The notes below the pieces were generated by a model. It was given only the letters and a program-made list of their open reading frames with translations, had not been told where the DNA came from and did no database searches. A DNA stretch of 64,000 nucleotides from UBA9676 sp963730065 (GTDB lineage Bacteria; Actinomycetota; Actinomycetes; Streptosporangiales; Streptosporangiaceae), in contig CAVSQL010000024.1 of the NCBI GenBank assembly GCA_963730065.1, forward strand, positions 124,001 to 188,000. Direction: 5' to 3'. Position 1 is the stretch's first letter, and every line of letters starts with the position of its first letter. Positions 43,862 through 52,966 of the stretch are shown here, piece after piece. Both the position numbers and the translations under genes were made by a program.

Positions 43862-44503
43862 GTGGACCCTTCGATGGAGGACGCGGACCTCGACCGCCTC
43901 CTCGCGCGGTTGCTGCGCGTGGTGAATCCCGCTGCCGCGCCAGCGGCCGGGGCTGCGGCCGAAGGGGAGGCACGGGAGGAGCGGCCCGACCGGCCTGACC
44001 CGCCCGACCGGCCCCACCGGCCCGTCACGGAGCATACTGCCGCAACCGAGGCCGGATTCCCCGCGGTTTCCGCTTCGGAGGCCCGGGCCCTGATCGAGCT
44101 GCTCGCGGCGCGGGGCATCGCCCAGGGCCAGCTCGCTGTCCTGCTCGGCCTGGAAAAGAGCACCGTCAGCAGGCTGGCCGCGGGCCTGGAGCGCAAGGGC
44201 TGGCTCAGGCGCGGCCGGGACGAGGAGAACCAGCGCTTCGTCCGGCTCTACCTCACCCCTGAGGGGCGCGCGATCGCCGCCCGGGTGTGGCAGGCCTGGC
44301 AGTCACGTCAGGCGCGGATCCTGGCTGGCCTGTCGGCCGAGGAGCGCGCGGGCCTGGCGGCCGGGCTGCGCGGCCTGGTCCGCGGCCTGGCGGCCGAAGG
44401 CCTGCTCGAGGACGCGGCCACCCCGGCCGCCCCGCCCGGGCCGGCGGAGGATCCCGGGGAGCCCGGGACCCGCCGGTACACCGAAACCCCGTCCGCCCGG
44501 TAG
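43862..44503 (+). CDS. MarR-family transcriptional regulator
   Basis: The 213-residue protein has a Pro/Arg/Asp-rich N-terminal extension of about 50 residues. Its MarR winged helix has ALIELLAARGIAQGQLAVLL, the recognition helix EKSTVSRLAAGLERKGWLRR, the wing RGRDEENQRFVRLYLTPEG and a dimerisation helix. The GTG at VDPSMED is chosen; an ATG four codons later is possible. The two upstream palindromes suggest autoregulation and control of the glycan exporter. The effector is unknown. Confidence 0.85.
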   Translation: MDPSMEDADLDRLLARLLRVVNPAAAPAAGAAAEGEAREERPDRPDPPDRPHRPVTEHTAATEAGFPAVSASEARALIELLAARGIAQGQLAVLLGLEKSTVSRLAAGLERKGWLRRGRDEENQRFVRLYLTPEGRAIAARVWQAWQSRQARILAGLSAEERAGLAAGLRGLVRGLAAEGLLEDAATPAAPPGPAEDPGEPGTRRYTETPSAR

Positions 44504-44647
44504 GCGAAGCGGAACCCTCCGCGCCGGCCATGCTCCGTGGGTTCTCAGAGGGGCTGGCGGTACCGCAGGGGCTGGCGGTTTCCGGGATGGGCTGACGGGG
44601 CATGTCCCGGTCGTACCGGTCCGGCTGGGGGCGGGCGCGAGCGGGAG

Positions 44648-45109
44648 GTGAGTGCGTCGAGCGTCGTGCTGCTGCCGCACGCCCCTTCCAGCGTCGTCGC
44701 CGCGCGCTGGCATATCACCACCCACCTGCGCAATGCGGGCGTCGGCACCCCGGCGATCGGCGACGCCACCGTGGTCGTGAGCGAGCTGCTGACCAACGCG
44801 ATCCTGCATGCCCGGCCGCTGCCCGGCACCCAGGTGCTGATGGCCTGGGCGCTGCGCGAACGATCGCTGGAGGTGGCGGTGAGCGACGGCGGCAGCATGA
44901 CCCGGCCACGGACGGCGCGGGCCTCGCTGTCCTCGATAGGCGGGCGCGGGCTCGCCATCGTCGAGTGCCTGTCCTCCCGCTGGGGGGTCCTGCCCAATGA
45001 CTTCGGGCTCACGGTCTGGGCTATCCTGCCGGCGCCCGCCCGTGGCCGGCCCGGCGGTGCCCGCACCGGCCACGGCGGCAGCGCCGAGGCCGCCCGCCAG
45101 CAGGCATAA
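44648..45109 (+). CDS. Anti-sigma-type ATP-binding protein (RsbW-like)
   Basis: The 153-residue protein is a lone HATPase_c domain: ATVVVSELLTNAILHARPLP (N box Asn), LEVAVSDGGS (G1) and GGRGLAIVECLSSRWGV (G2 box). This is the kinase-type anti-sigma factor fold common in actinobacteria, often without a dedicated sigma factor gene. A STAS antagonist gene follows, so the two probably form a partner-switching pair. Start assignment is uncertain: the GTG used here overlaps its GGGAGG, and a GTG six codons later is possible. Confidence 0.85.
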   Translation: MSASSVVLLPHAPSSVVAARWHITTHLRNAGVGTPAIGDATVVVSELLTNAILHARPLPGTQVLMAWALRERSLEVAVSDGGSMTRPRTARASLSSIGGRGLAIVECLSSRWGVLPNDFGLTVWAILPAPARGRPGGARTGHGGSAEAARQQA

Positions 45110-45188
45110 CCGGCGCCCCCCGGCCGGCCCGCTGCCCGTGCCGGCGCGGCTATGGTCCGCGGGGCCCCGGACCGGTAAGGTGCCGGAC

Positions 45189-45527
45189 GTGGAGCTACGA
45201 GTGTCGAGCCGGTCCCAGGGCGATCACACCATTGTGACGCTGGCTGGTGAGATCGACCTCTACACCGCCCCCCGGCTGCAGACCGAACTGGTCGCCGCGA
45301 TGCGGTCGGCCGATACGGCGCTGGTCGTGGTGGACATGTCCGGTGTCGAGTTCTGCGACTCCACCGGGATGAACGTCCTGCTCGCCGCCCACCGCCAGGC
45401 CTGCGAGCGGGGCGGCGACCTCGCGCTCGCCGCGCCGCGCGCGCCCGTCCGCAAGATCCTGGAAGTGACCGGGCTGGCGTCGGTCTTCACCGTCCACGAC
45501 GACCTCGCCACGCTGACCGGCCAGTAG
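45189..45527 (+). CDS. Anti-sigma factor antagonist (STAS domain)
   Basis: The 112-residue protein has the STAS fold of RsbV/SpoIIAA: VTLAGEIDLYTAPRLQTELV, LVVVDMSGVEF, and CDSTGMNVLLAAHRQA with the phosphorylatable Ser. The unphosphorylated form would bind the RsbW-like protein and release a sigma factor. It lies 79 bases downstream of its likely partner. The sigma factor is not encoded in this window. Confidence 0.9.
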   Translation: MELRVSSRSQGDHTIVTLAGEIDLYTAPRLQTELVAAMRSADTALVVVDMSGVEFCDSTGMNVLLAAHRQACERGGDLALAAPRAPVRKILEVTGLASVFTVHDDLATLTGQ

Positions 45528-45594
45528 CCGCGGTCACCCCGTGGGGCCCGCGATCTGCCCCGGGCGGCTCGCCGCAGGCCACTAGGATCAGTCC

Positions 45595-46407
45595 ATGGTG
45601 CCGAGCGGTGACCTGGCTGTCGTCATCCCCGCCAGGAACGAAGCCGACCGCATCCGGGCGACCGTGACCGGCGCCGCCGGGCTGCCCGGCGTGGATCTCG
45701 TGCTGGTAGTGGACGACGGCTCCCGCGATGGCACCGCCGCCGCGGCCCAGGCGGCAGGGGCGTCCGTGGTGCGCCATTCCCGCCGCCGCGGCAAGGCCGC
45801 GGCGATGGAGAGCGGCGCGGAAGCGGTCCGGCTGCTGGAGATGCGCGACAGCCGCCCGCACCCGCGTCACCTGCTGTTCCTCGACGGCGACCTCGGCCGG
45901 ACCGCCGCCGACGCGGCGCCGCTGGCCGGGCCGGTGCGGGCCGGCGAAGCCGACATGACGATCGCGGTCTTCGCCACCCGGGTCAAGGAAGGCGGCCATG
46001 GATTCGTGGTCGCGCTTTCCGGCGCCGGCATCGAGCGGGCCACCGGCTGGCGCCCGGCCCAGCCGCTCAACGGCCAGCGCTGCCTGACCAGGGCCGCGTT
46101 CGAGGCCGCCCGGCCGCTGGCCCCGGGATTCGGCGTCGAGACGGCCCTCACCATCGACCTGCTCCGCCGGGGCATGCGGGTGCGGGAGGTGGAAGTCCCG
46201 CTGGCGCACCGCGCCACCGGCACCGACTGGCGGGCGCAGGTCCACCGGGCCCGGCAGTTCACCGACGTCGCCCGCGCGCTGGCGGTCCGGCAGGTGGCCG
46301 CGCGCGGGTCCAAGATCCGGGAGCCGGGGCCCAGCGGCGCCGTGCCACAACCCACAGGCCAGGGACCAGAACCCGGGAGCCGGGAGCCAGAGCCCGGTCG
46401 AGGATGA
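45595..46407 (+). CDS. GT2-family glycosyltransferase
   Basis: The 270-residue protein has a GT-A fold: DLAVVIPARNEADRIRATVT, LVVDDGSRDGT, HLLFLDGDLGRT (the metal-binding DxD equivalent) and GFGVETALTIDLLRRGMRV. It resembles prokaryotic dolichyl-phosphate-sugar or glucosyl-3-phosphoglycerate synthase-like enzymes. The C-terminal 30 residues are a Gly/Pro/Glu-rich tail. The MptB-like gene starts inside its stop codon, so the two act together, possibly making the lipid-linked sugar that MptB uses. Confidence 0.85.
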   Translation: MVPSGDLAVVIPARNEADRIRATVTGAAGLPGVDLVLVVDDGSRDGTAAAAQAAGASVVRHSRRRGKAAAMESGAEAVRLLEMRDSRPHPRHLLFLDGDLGRTAADAAPLAGPVRAGEADMTIAVFATRVKEGGHGFVVALSGAGIERATGWRPAQPLNGQRCLTRAAFEAARPLAPGFGVETALTIDLLRRGMRVREVEVPLAHRATGTDWRAQVHRARQFTDVARALAVRQVAARGSKIREPGPSGAVPQPTGQGPEPGSREPEPGRG

Positions 46408-48182
46408 GCCGCGACGCCGGAGCCACCGCACGCGTGGTGCGCTCGGGCGCTGTACCGGGTGCTGTCCTAGGTTCCGCACCGGGGCCCGCCGCGGACGCTG
46501 GGCGCGGCGGGAGCGGCGGTAGCCGCGCCGGGCGGGCGGGCCTGGCCGCCATCGCCGTCAGCATCGCCGCGACGATCGCTACCGGGCTGGCCGGCCCGTC
46601 GGCGATGGAGCCCGCCCTGCCCGGCCGGCCAGGCCAGCCGCCCTGGGCGTTCAGCCTCCACCTGCCGCCCTACGCCGCGATCAGCCTGGCCGCCGCCGGG
46701 CTGGCGGCGGGCACGGCCGGTCTCGGCCTGTGCCTGCACGCCGTCCGGCGCGGCTGGGCCTGCTCGCCCCGGGTGATCCTGGCGGCCGGGCTGATCGCCG
46801 CGGCGGCGGTCACGCTGGCACCGCCGTTCGGCTCCTCGGACCAGCTGTCCTATGCCGCCTACGGGCGGATGGTGACCACCGGTCACGACCCCTACCTCAC
46901 CACGCCCGCCATGCTCGCCCGCCTCGGCGATCCGGTGGCGCGGGCGGTGCAGGACTGGCGGCACAGCCCTTCCGTCTACGGCAGCCTCGCTACCGGCGGC
47001 CAGGCGCTGGCGTCGTGGATCGGCGGGGACTCCGCCCGGCTCACGGTGTTCGTGCTGTCCCTGCTCGGGCTGGCCGCGTTCGCCGGGACCGGCCTGCTGC
47101 TGCACCTGCTCACCCGCGGCAGCCGGGAGCGCCAGCTGCGCGCCGGGCTGCTCTGGATGCTGAACCCGCTGCTTCTGCAGGTGCTGGTGGCCGGAGCGCA
47201 CGTTGACAGCCAGGCGATCGTGTTCGGTGTCGCGGCTATCGCGATCTTCGCGCTCGGGATGCCGAACGCCCCGGCGGGCCCGCACCCGGTCCGGCGGCTG
47301 GGAGTGGCCGCGGCGGCGGGCGCGGTGGCCGGGCTGGCGGCCGCGGTCAAGCTGCCCTACGTCCTGGTCGCGGCCGGGCTGGTGGCCGCGGCCCTGCTGG
47401 CCTGGTGGCCTCCGGCCACGTCCCGCGCCTCACCTGGCCGATGGCGCCCGCTGGCTCTGGCCGCGGGCGGGGTGGCGGCCGGGTTCGCGGTGACTATGGC
47501 GGCGGCGCTCCTGCCCGGGGGCCTGCGGTCGGTTGATCCGGCGCTGCGAGCGGGCAGCTATGTTTCGATCGGCTCGCCGTGGCGCGCGGCCAGGTCGGGC
47601 CTACGGCTGCTCGTGGGCGAGGGGGACGCGGGCAGCCTCGTCCGGGCCGGGGCGATCGCGCTCGCTGTGCTCCTGCTGGTGCTCTTCGCCCGCCCGCTGC
47701 GCGACCTGGCCCGGGCCGCCACCGGGGACCCGGCCGCCGCGGCCGCTGCCCCCGGGACCCCGGTCACGGGGGCCCAGCTGACGGTGCTGGCCGGGGCGAG
47801 CTGCTTCGTGCTCGGGTTCGCCTGGCTGGCCGCCTGGCCGTATGTGCTGCCGTGGTACGACGGGCTCGCGTGGGCGCTGCTCGCGCTGCTGCCGTGGGCG
47901 CCGCTCCCGTGGGCCGCACTGGACTGGCTGGTGCTGGTGCGGACGGCGGCACTGGCGTTCGGCTACCTGCCGGCCCGGGGGATCGCGCTGCCCGCTGACC
48001 TGGGCTGGCTGCAGTCCGTGGTCAGGACGGTGGTGACCCCGCTCGCCCTGCTCGCCGTCACCGTCGTCCTGTTGCTGCTCCTGTGGCCCAGGAACCGCCC
48101 GGCTCCATCCCCACAGTGGACGGAAGGGCCCCATGGAGCCAGGCGGTGGCCCCCGGTTCCAGAACAAGGGCGGCGGCGCTGA
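46404..48182 (+). CDS. MptB-like polyprenol-phosphomannose alpha-1,6-mannosyltransferase
   Basis: The 592-residue protein has about 12 or more membrane helices. The GT-C motif APPFGSSDQLSYAAYGRMVT with GHDPY following is diagnostic for MptA/MptB-type enzymes, and WMLNPLLLQVLVAGAHVDSQ is also typical. These enzymes transfer mannose from polyprenyl phosphomannose to lipomannan-type glycans on the outer membrane face. The ATG overlaps the GT2 stop. It suggests a mannosylated lipoglycan in this organism. Confidence 0.88.
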   Translation: MSRDAGATARVVRSGAVPGAVLGSAPGPAADAGRGGSGGSRAGRAGLAAIAVSIAATIATGLAGPSAMEPALPGRPGQPPWAFSLHLPPYAAISLAAAGLAAGTAGLGLCLHAVRRGWACSPRVILAAGLIAAAAVTLAPPFGSSDQLSYAAYGRMVTTGHDPYLTTPAMLARLGDPVARAVQDWRHSPSVYGSLATGGQALASWIGGDSARLTVFVLSLLGLAAFAGTGLLLHLLTRGSRERQLRAGLLWMLNPLLLQVLVAGAHVDSQAIVFGVAAIAIFALGMPNAPAGPHPVRRLGVAAAAGAVAGLAAAVKLPYVLVAAGLVAAALLAWWPPATSRASPGRWRPLALAAGGVAAGFAVTMAAALLPGGLRSVDPALRAGSYVSIGSPWRAARSGLRLLVGEGDAGSLVRAGAIALAVLLLVLFARPLRDLARAATGDPAAAAAAPGTPVTGAQLTVLAGASCFVLGFAWLAAWPYVLPWYDGLAWALLALLPWAPLPWAALDWLVLVRTAALAFGYLPARGIALPADLGWLQSVVRTVVTPLALLAVTVVLLLLLWPRNRPAPSPQWTEGPHGARRWPPVPEQGRRR

Positions 48183-48254
48183 CGCCACGGACCGGGCCGC
48201 GGCCCGGCCCGGGACGGACCCGACCACCCGCCGCCGGCTGGCAAGATGATGGCC

Positions 48255-49178
48255 ATGCCAGTCCGTTATGCATATCTGGGGCCCGAGGGGACCTTCACCG
48301 AGGCCGCGCTGGCCGAGTTCGATCCGTCGGGGCCGGGGGATGCGATGCCCTGCGCAAGCGTCCAGGCCACGCTGGACGCCGTGCGGAGCGGGGCGGCCGA
48401 GCGGGCGATCGTGCCGATCGAGAACTCGGTCGAGGGAGCGGTCAACGCCACCCTGGATGAGCTCGCCACCGGGCCGGACCTGGCCATCCAGGCCGAGCTT
48501 CTGCTGCCGGTGACGTTCGCCCTGCTGGGCCGGGCAGGCACCGGGCTGGCGGACATCAAGACGGTGGGCGGTCATCCCCAAGCGCAGCCGCAGTGCCGGC
48601 GCTGGCTTGCGGAGCACCTGCCGGACGCGGAGTGGCGGCCCACGTCGTCGAACGCCGAAGCCGCCCGCCAGGCCGCCGACGGGCAGATCGATGCCGCGCT
48701 GGCCGGGGCGTTCGCCGCCAGCCGGTACGGGCTGGCCGTGCTGGCCGGCGAGGTGAACGACGTGCCGGACGCGGTGACCCGGTTCGTGGTGGTGAGCCGG
48801 CCAGGCCCGGTGGCCGCCGCCACCGGCGCCGACCGGACCTCGCTGGTGGCCTTCCTGCGGGAGGACCATCCCGGCGCGCTGATGGAGCTGCTCACCGAGT
48901 TCGCGGTCCGCGGCATCAACCTGACCCGGATCGAGTCCCGGCCGACCGGGGACGGCCTGGGCAAGTACTGCTTCTCCATCGACTGCGAGGGCCACCTCGA
49001 TGACGCCCGGGTCGGCGAGGCGCTGATGGGCCTGCGGCGGGTCTGCGCCGATGTCAGGTTCCTCGGCAGCTACCCCCGCTGTGACGGCGGGCGCACCCAG
49101 GTCCGCGGCGGAACCTCCGACGACGAGTTCGCCCAGGCCGCAGCCTGGCTCGGGCGCCTGCGTTACGGCCGCGTTTAG
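48255..49178 (+). CDS. pheA: Prephenate dehydratase
   Basis: The 307-residue monofunctional enzyme starts MPVRYAYLGPEGTFTEAAL. It has VPIENSVEGAVNATLDEL and the catalytic TRF in DAVTRFVVVS (Thr, Arg, Phe), then an ACT domain with PGALMELLTEF and RGINLTRIESRP that binds phenylalanine for feedback control. It converts prephenate to phenylpyruvate in phenylalanine synthesis. The nearest in-frame ATGs (three within ten codons) leave the start slightly uncertain. It lacks a chorismate mutase domain. Confidence 0.95.
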   Translation: MPVRYAYLGPEGTFTEAALAEFDPSGPGDAMPCASVQATLDAVRSGAAERAIVPIENSVEGAVNATLDELATGPDLAIQAELLLPVTFALLGRAGTGLADIKTVGGHPQAQPQCRRWLAEHLPDAEWRPTSSNAEAARQAADGQIDAALAGAFAASRYGLAVLAGEVNDVPDAVTRFVVVSRPGPVAAATGADRTSLVAFLREDHPGALMELLTEFAVRGINLTRIESRPTGDGLGKYCFSIDCEGHLDDARVGEALMGLRRVCADVRFLGSYPRCDGGRTQVRGGTSDDEFAQAAAWLGRLRYGRV

Positions 49179-49217
49179 CGCGCCCAGCGCATCGGGGTTC
49201 CCGCCGGAGAGCGCCCG

Positions 49218-49757
49218 CTACAGGTAGGGGCCCGAGGACCGTTGCTGCGCTGCTTCCTCGGGCCCACCGGGCCCGGGCATCACGCCGGGTGGCAGTGCGC
49301 GCCGCATCTGCTCCAGCTGGGCCCGGGCGGCCATCTGCTGTGCGAACAGCGTGGTCTGGATGCCGTGGAACAGGCCCTCCAGCCAGCCGACCAGCTGGGC
49401 CTGGGCGATCCGCAGCTCGGACTCGCTGGGCGTGTCGCCCTCGGTGAACGGGAGCGAGAGCCGTTCGAGCTCGTCGACCAGCTCGGGGGCCAGGCCGTCC
49501 TCCAGCTCCTTGATGGAGCTCCGGTGGATCTCGGCCAGCCTCGCCCGGCTCTTCTCGTCCAGTGGAGCGGCCTTGACCTCATCCAGCAGCTGACGGATCA
49601 TGCTGCCGATCCTCATCACCTTGGCCGGCTGCTCCACCATTTCCACTACCGGCCGCTCGCGGCCGTGCTCGTTCTCGTCGCCCTCGACGGCCATGCCATC
49701 GGGGCCCACGACGACGATTCTGCTCGGCTGCTGTTCCGGGTTCGGCTGCTCGCTCAT
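49218..49757 (-). CDS. bpa: Bacterial proteasome activator Bpa/PafE
   Basis: The 179-residue protein matches the Bpa family. It has an N-terminal acidic region with RIVVVGPDGMAVEG, a helical core with PAKVMRIGSMIRQLLDEVKA, RARLAEIHRSSIKELEDGL and GWLEGLFHGIQTTLFAQQMA, and the C-terminus SSGPYL. That ending resembles the GQYL hydrophobic-Tyr-X motif that opens the 20S proteasome gate without ATP; here Pro replaces Gln. It implies a 20S proteasome elsewhere in the genome. It is convergent with pheA. Confidence 0.95.
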   Translation of the reverse strand: MSEQPNPEQQPSRIVVVGPDGMAVEGDENEHGRERPVVEMVEQPAKVMRIGSMIRQLLDEVKAAPLDEKSRARLAEIHRSSIKELEDGLAPELVDELERLSLPFTEGDTPSESELRIAQAQLVGWLEGLFHGIQTTLFAQQMAARAQLEQMRRALPPGVMPGPGGPEEAAQQRSSGPYL

Positions 49758-49816
49758 AGTCCTAGTCTGTCCCCTTCCCGATAGTGCCCGCGCCCGGGGT
49801 GGGGCGCCCGGCCGAC

Positions 49817-50794
49817 TCAGTTGACCAGCAGAATTTTGCCCACATGGACGCCCTGCTCCAGAAGCCGGTGAGCCTCGGCCGCCTCCGCCATCGGCAGCAC
49901 CCGGTCGGTTACCGGCCGCACCCGGCCGGCGCTGATGAGCGGCCAGACCTGCTCCCGGACACCAGCCACGATCGCGGCCTTCTCCGCGGGCGGCCGGGCG
50001 CGCAGCGTGGAGGCGAGGATGCTGGCGCGCTTGCGCATCAGCATCTGCAGGTCGAGTTCGGCGGTGGAGCCGCCCTGGGTGGAGACCACCAGCAGCCGCC
50101 CCCCGGTGGCCAGCGCCGCCACGTTCCTGGCCAGGTAGGGACCGCCCACGATGTCCAGGATCACGTCCGCGCCGCGGCCGCCGGTGAAGACGTCCACGGC
50201 CGGCACGAAGTCGTCGCGCGCGTACGAGACCGCCAGGTCAGCGCCGAGCTCGGTGCAGCGTTCCAGTTTCGCTGGCGTCCCGGCCGTGCAGATCACCCGG
50301 GCGCCGAACGATTTTGCCAGCTGGATCGCCATCGTCCCGATCCCGCCTGCCCCGCCATGGACCAGGATCGTCTCGCCCGGGGTGAGCCGGGCCTGCTGGA
50401 AGACGGTCGCGTAGACGGTGCAGGCGGTCTCGGGCAGTCCGGCCGCGTCGATCAGGCTGACGCCGCCCGGGACCGGCAGCAGCTGCCCTTGCGGCACGGC
50501 GACCTGCTCGGCGTAGCCGCCGCCCCCGAGCAGGGCGCAGACCTCGTCCCCGGGCTGCCAGACGGTCACCCCGGCGCCGAGCGCGCTGATCCGCCCCGAG
50601 CACTCCAGGCCCGGGTAGGGCGGCGCTCCAGGCGGCGGCGGGTAGAACCCCATGCGCTGAAGCACGTCGGCCCGGTTCACCCCGGCCGCGGCCACATCCA
50701 CCAGCACCTCTCCGGGGCCGGGCACGGGATCAGGCACCTCCGTCAGTTTGAGCACGTCTGGCTCACCGGGGCTGGTGATGACGACGGCGCGCAT
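49817..50794 (-). CDS. NAD(P)H quinone oxidoreductase, MDR superfamily
   Basis: The 325-residue protein has MRAVVITSPGEPDVLKLTEV, GVNRADVLQRMGFYPPPPGA, YPGLECSGRI, the nucleotide-binding VHGGAGGIGTMAIQLAKSFG and ADVILDIVGG. These fit the QOR/PIG3-type zinc-free medium-chain reductases, which reduce quinones with NADPH. The start is chosen at the ATG preceded by CAGGAGC. It is divergent from the EspI-like ATPase gene. Confidence 0.9.
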   Translation of the reverse strand: MRAVVITSPGEPDVLKLTEVPDPVPGPGEVLVDVAAAGVNRADVLQRMGFYPPPPGAPPYPGLECSGRISALGAGVTVWQPGDEVCALLGGGGYAEQVAVPQGQLLPVPGGVSLIDAAGLPETACTVYATVFQQARLTPGETILVHGGAGGIGTMAIQLAKSFGARVICTAGTPAKLERCTELGADLAVSYARDDFVPAVDVFTGGRGADVILDIVGGPYLARNVAALATGGRLLVVSTQGGSTAELDLQMLMRKRASILASTLRARPPAEKAAIVAGVREQVWPLISAGRVRPVTDRVLPMAEAAEAHRLLEQGVHVGKILLVN

Positions 50795-50945
50795 GGGCTG
50801 CTCCTGGCCTGAGTGATAGCGACTGCTAACCATGGCGGGGGTTTTGGCCAGCGGTATCGGGTGACCTACTCTCGGGATGAGAGACGTTCGGCCGGCCTGG
50901 TCGGGCACGTCATTCTCCTACCGATCAGAGCTGAGGGGAACGACC

Positions 50946-52940
50946 TTGGCTAATCATGAGCAGGACCAGGCATCAGGGACCGGGCCTGCCGGGATTGAAG
51001 CGCACGACACCGAGGACGAGGGCACGTTCCGGTGGCCCTCGACCGGGCTGCCCAAACTGTTCGGGCAGCAGTCGGCCGAGGAGGAGGAGCTGCCCGATTC
51101 TGCCGCCGATGGCGAGGCCCCCGCCGGGCCGGCGATGGGGGGGTGGCCGGCGTTAAGCACAGCACCGCCCGAGCCGCCGGACCCCGCCCCAGACCGCTAC
51201 CGGGGGTCGTTGAGCGCCACCACGTTCGGCCATCTGCTGGCGCCCCCTGGGCCGGACGCTGACGTGGCAGGCGGGGGCGAGCAACCGCCATGGCCGCCCG
51301 CGCCGCCGCCGGGAGCCGAACCGCCGCAGGGGCTGGTGCCCCCGCCCGCAGCTCAACCCGCGGAGGCAGCCGAGCCGGGCGAGGTGGCTGGACCTGCGGA
51401 AGCACAGGACCTGGGAGACGGCGCTGAGCCACCCGGCGCGGCCCGGTCGGCGGAGGTGGCTGGACCTGCGGAAGCACAGGACCTGGGAGACGGCGCTGAG
51501 CCGCCCGGCGCGGCCGGACCTGCGGAGGTGGCTGGACCGGCGGAAGTGGGTGGATCTCCGGGGGTGGCCGGGCCTGCGGGGGTGGCCGGGCCCGCGGAAG
51601 TGGCGGGACCTGCGGGGGTGGCCGGACCGGTAGCGGGCCCGGTGCCGACGGGCGCAGCCGAGCCCGTGGAGGCGCGGGACCAGGCGGAGGGTCCGGTGCC
51701 GGCCGGGGCGGCGGAGGGTCCGGTGCCGGCCGGGGCGGCGGAGGGTCCGGTGCCGACGGGGGGAGCGGAGGACCAGGGCCCGGCGGGCCTCGCGCCGGCC
51801 GAGGCGCGCAGCCCGGCACAGGTGTACGGCGCGGCCGCCGCCTACGGGCAGGAGGAGTATGACCCGCCAGACGGCTACCCGATGGCCGAGTACGACACCG
51901 GCGCCGCTGCGGGCCAGGCCCTGGAGTCAGTTCCGCCGCCGCGCGAGACGCCGCCGCGCGAGACGCCGCCGCACTGGCAGCACGCCGAGACCGCCGACAG
52001 CCTCACCGCCGACCTGCTCCTGCCGGGCCGGCACTCCGCGCCGCCCTCGGGCTGGCGCCGGGCCGTCTACCAGGCCACCGGCGGCCGGGTACGCCCGCCG
52101 CTGTCCGCGGCGGAAATGCGCCGCCGCGAACTTGTCGCCCGGGCGTGCACGCCGGTCTCGGGCGGGCACCACCGGGTAGCGGTGCTGAGCCTCAAGGGCG
52201 GGGTCGGCAAGACCACCACCGTCATGGGGCTGGGCTCCACGCTGGCCTCCCTGCGCGGTGACCGGGTCATCGCCGTGGACGCCAACCCCGACCGGGGGAC
52301 CCTGTCGGACAAGCTGCGGCTGGAGACCGCGGCGACCGTCCGCGATCTGCTCAACGAGCGCGAGCAGATCCAGCGGTACGCCGACGTGCGGGCGTTCACC
52401 ACCCAGGCGCCGAGCAGGCTCGAGGTGCTCGCGTCGGACCGTGACCCGACCGTCTCGGTCGCGTTCAGCGACCAGGACTATGAAGACGTGTCGCAGGTGC
52501 TCGAGCATTACTACTCGATCTGCATCACCGACTGCGGGACCGGCCTGCTGCACTCGGCGATGGCCGGGGTGCTGCGGCTGGCGGACCAGATCGTCCTGGT
52601 CAGCTCCCCCTCGGTGGACGGCGCTCGCAGCGCCAGCGCCACCCTGGACTGGCTGCAGGCGCACGGCTATGGCGACCTGGTCAGGGACGCGGTCGTCGTG
52701 CTGTCGGTGATCCGCCCGCGCAGCAAGAGCTCGGTCGACCTGGGGCGGCTGGAACAGCATTTCGCGACCCGCTGCCGGGCCGTGGTCCGGATCCCGTACG
52801 ACGCGCACCTGGAAGAGGGCGCCGAAGTGGACCTGGCCCAGCTGAGCAAGGCAACGGCCGACGCCTACCTGGCGCTCGCGGCCGAGGTCGGCGACGGGTT
52901 CAGCTGGCCGCACCGGGCACCCGCGACGGCGGACACCTGA
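50946..52940 (+). CDS. ParA/MinD-like ATPase with long Pro/Ala/Gly-rich N-terminus (EspI-like)
   Basis: The 664-residue protein has about 390 residues of low-complexity sequence with 24-residue tandem repeats (EVAGPAEAQDLGDGAEPPGA), then a P-loop ATPase. Walker A is LSLKGGVGKTTTVMGLGS (Lys417), and the Walker A' Asp is in VIAVDANPDRGTLSD. Further motifs are ITDCGTGLLHSAMAGVL and IVLVSSPSVDGARSA. The architecture matches mycobacterial EspI (Rv3876), an ESX-1 regulator, but no ESX genes lie here. A TTG start with AGGGGAAC upstream is preferred over an in-frame ATG 23 codons earlier without a site. Confidence 0.85.
   Translation: MANHEQDQASGTGPAGIEAHDTEDEGTFRWPSTGLPKLFGQQSAEEEELPDSAADGEAPAGPAMGGWPALSTAPPEPPDPAPDRYRGSLSATTFGHLLAPPGPDADVAGGGEQPPWPPAPPPGAEPPQGLVPPPAAQPAEAAEPGEVAGPAEAQDLGDGAEPPGAARSAEVAGPAEAQDLGDGAEPPGAAGPAEVAGPAEVGGSPGVAGPAGVAGPAEVAGPAGVAGPVAGPVPTGAAEPVEARDQAEGPVPAGAAEGPVPAGAAEGPVPTGGAEDQGPAGLAPAEARSPAQVYGAAAAYGQEEYDPPDGYPMAEYDTGAAAGQALESVPPPRETPPRETPPHWQHAETADSLTADLLLPGRHSAPPSGWRRAVYQATGGRVRPPLSAAEMRRRELVARACTPVSGGHHRVAVLSLKGGVGKTTTVMGLGSTLASLRGDRVIAVDANPDRGTLSDKLRLETAATVRDLLNEREQIQRYADVRAFTTQAPSRLEVLASDRDPTVSVAFSDQDYEDVSQVLEHYYSICITDCGTGLLHSAMAGVLRLADQIVLVSSPSVDGARSASATLDWLQAHGYGDLVRDAVVVLSVIRPRSKSSVDLGRLEQHFATRCRAVVRIPYDAHLEEGAEVDLAQLSKATADAYLALAAEVGDGFSWPHRAPATADT
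51381..51540 (+). repeat. Coding tandem repeat, 72-bp period
   Basis: Units start at 51381, 51453 and 51525 (the last partial). The first two are nearly identical over 72 bases and encode 24 residues. Further degenerate units of 18 and 27 bases (e.g. three copies of GGTCCGGTGCCG-type) continue to about 51760. Confidence 0.85.
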
Positions 52941-52966
52941 GCCGTTAGTGCCCGGGGCCAAGCGCG

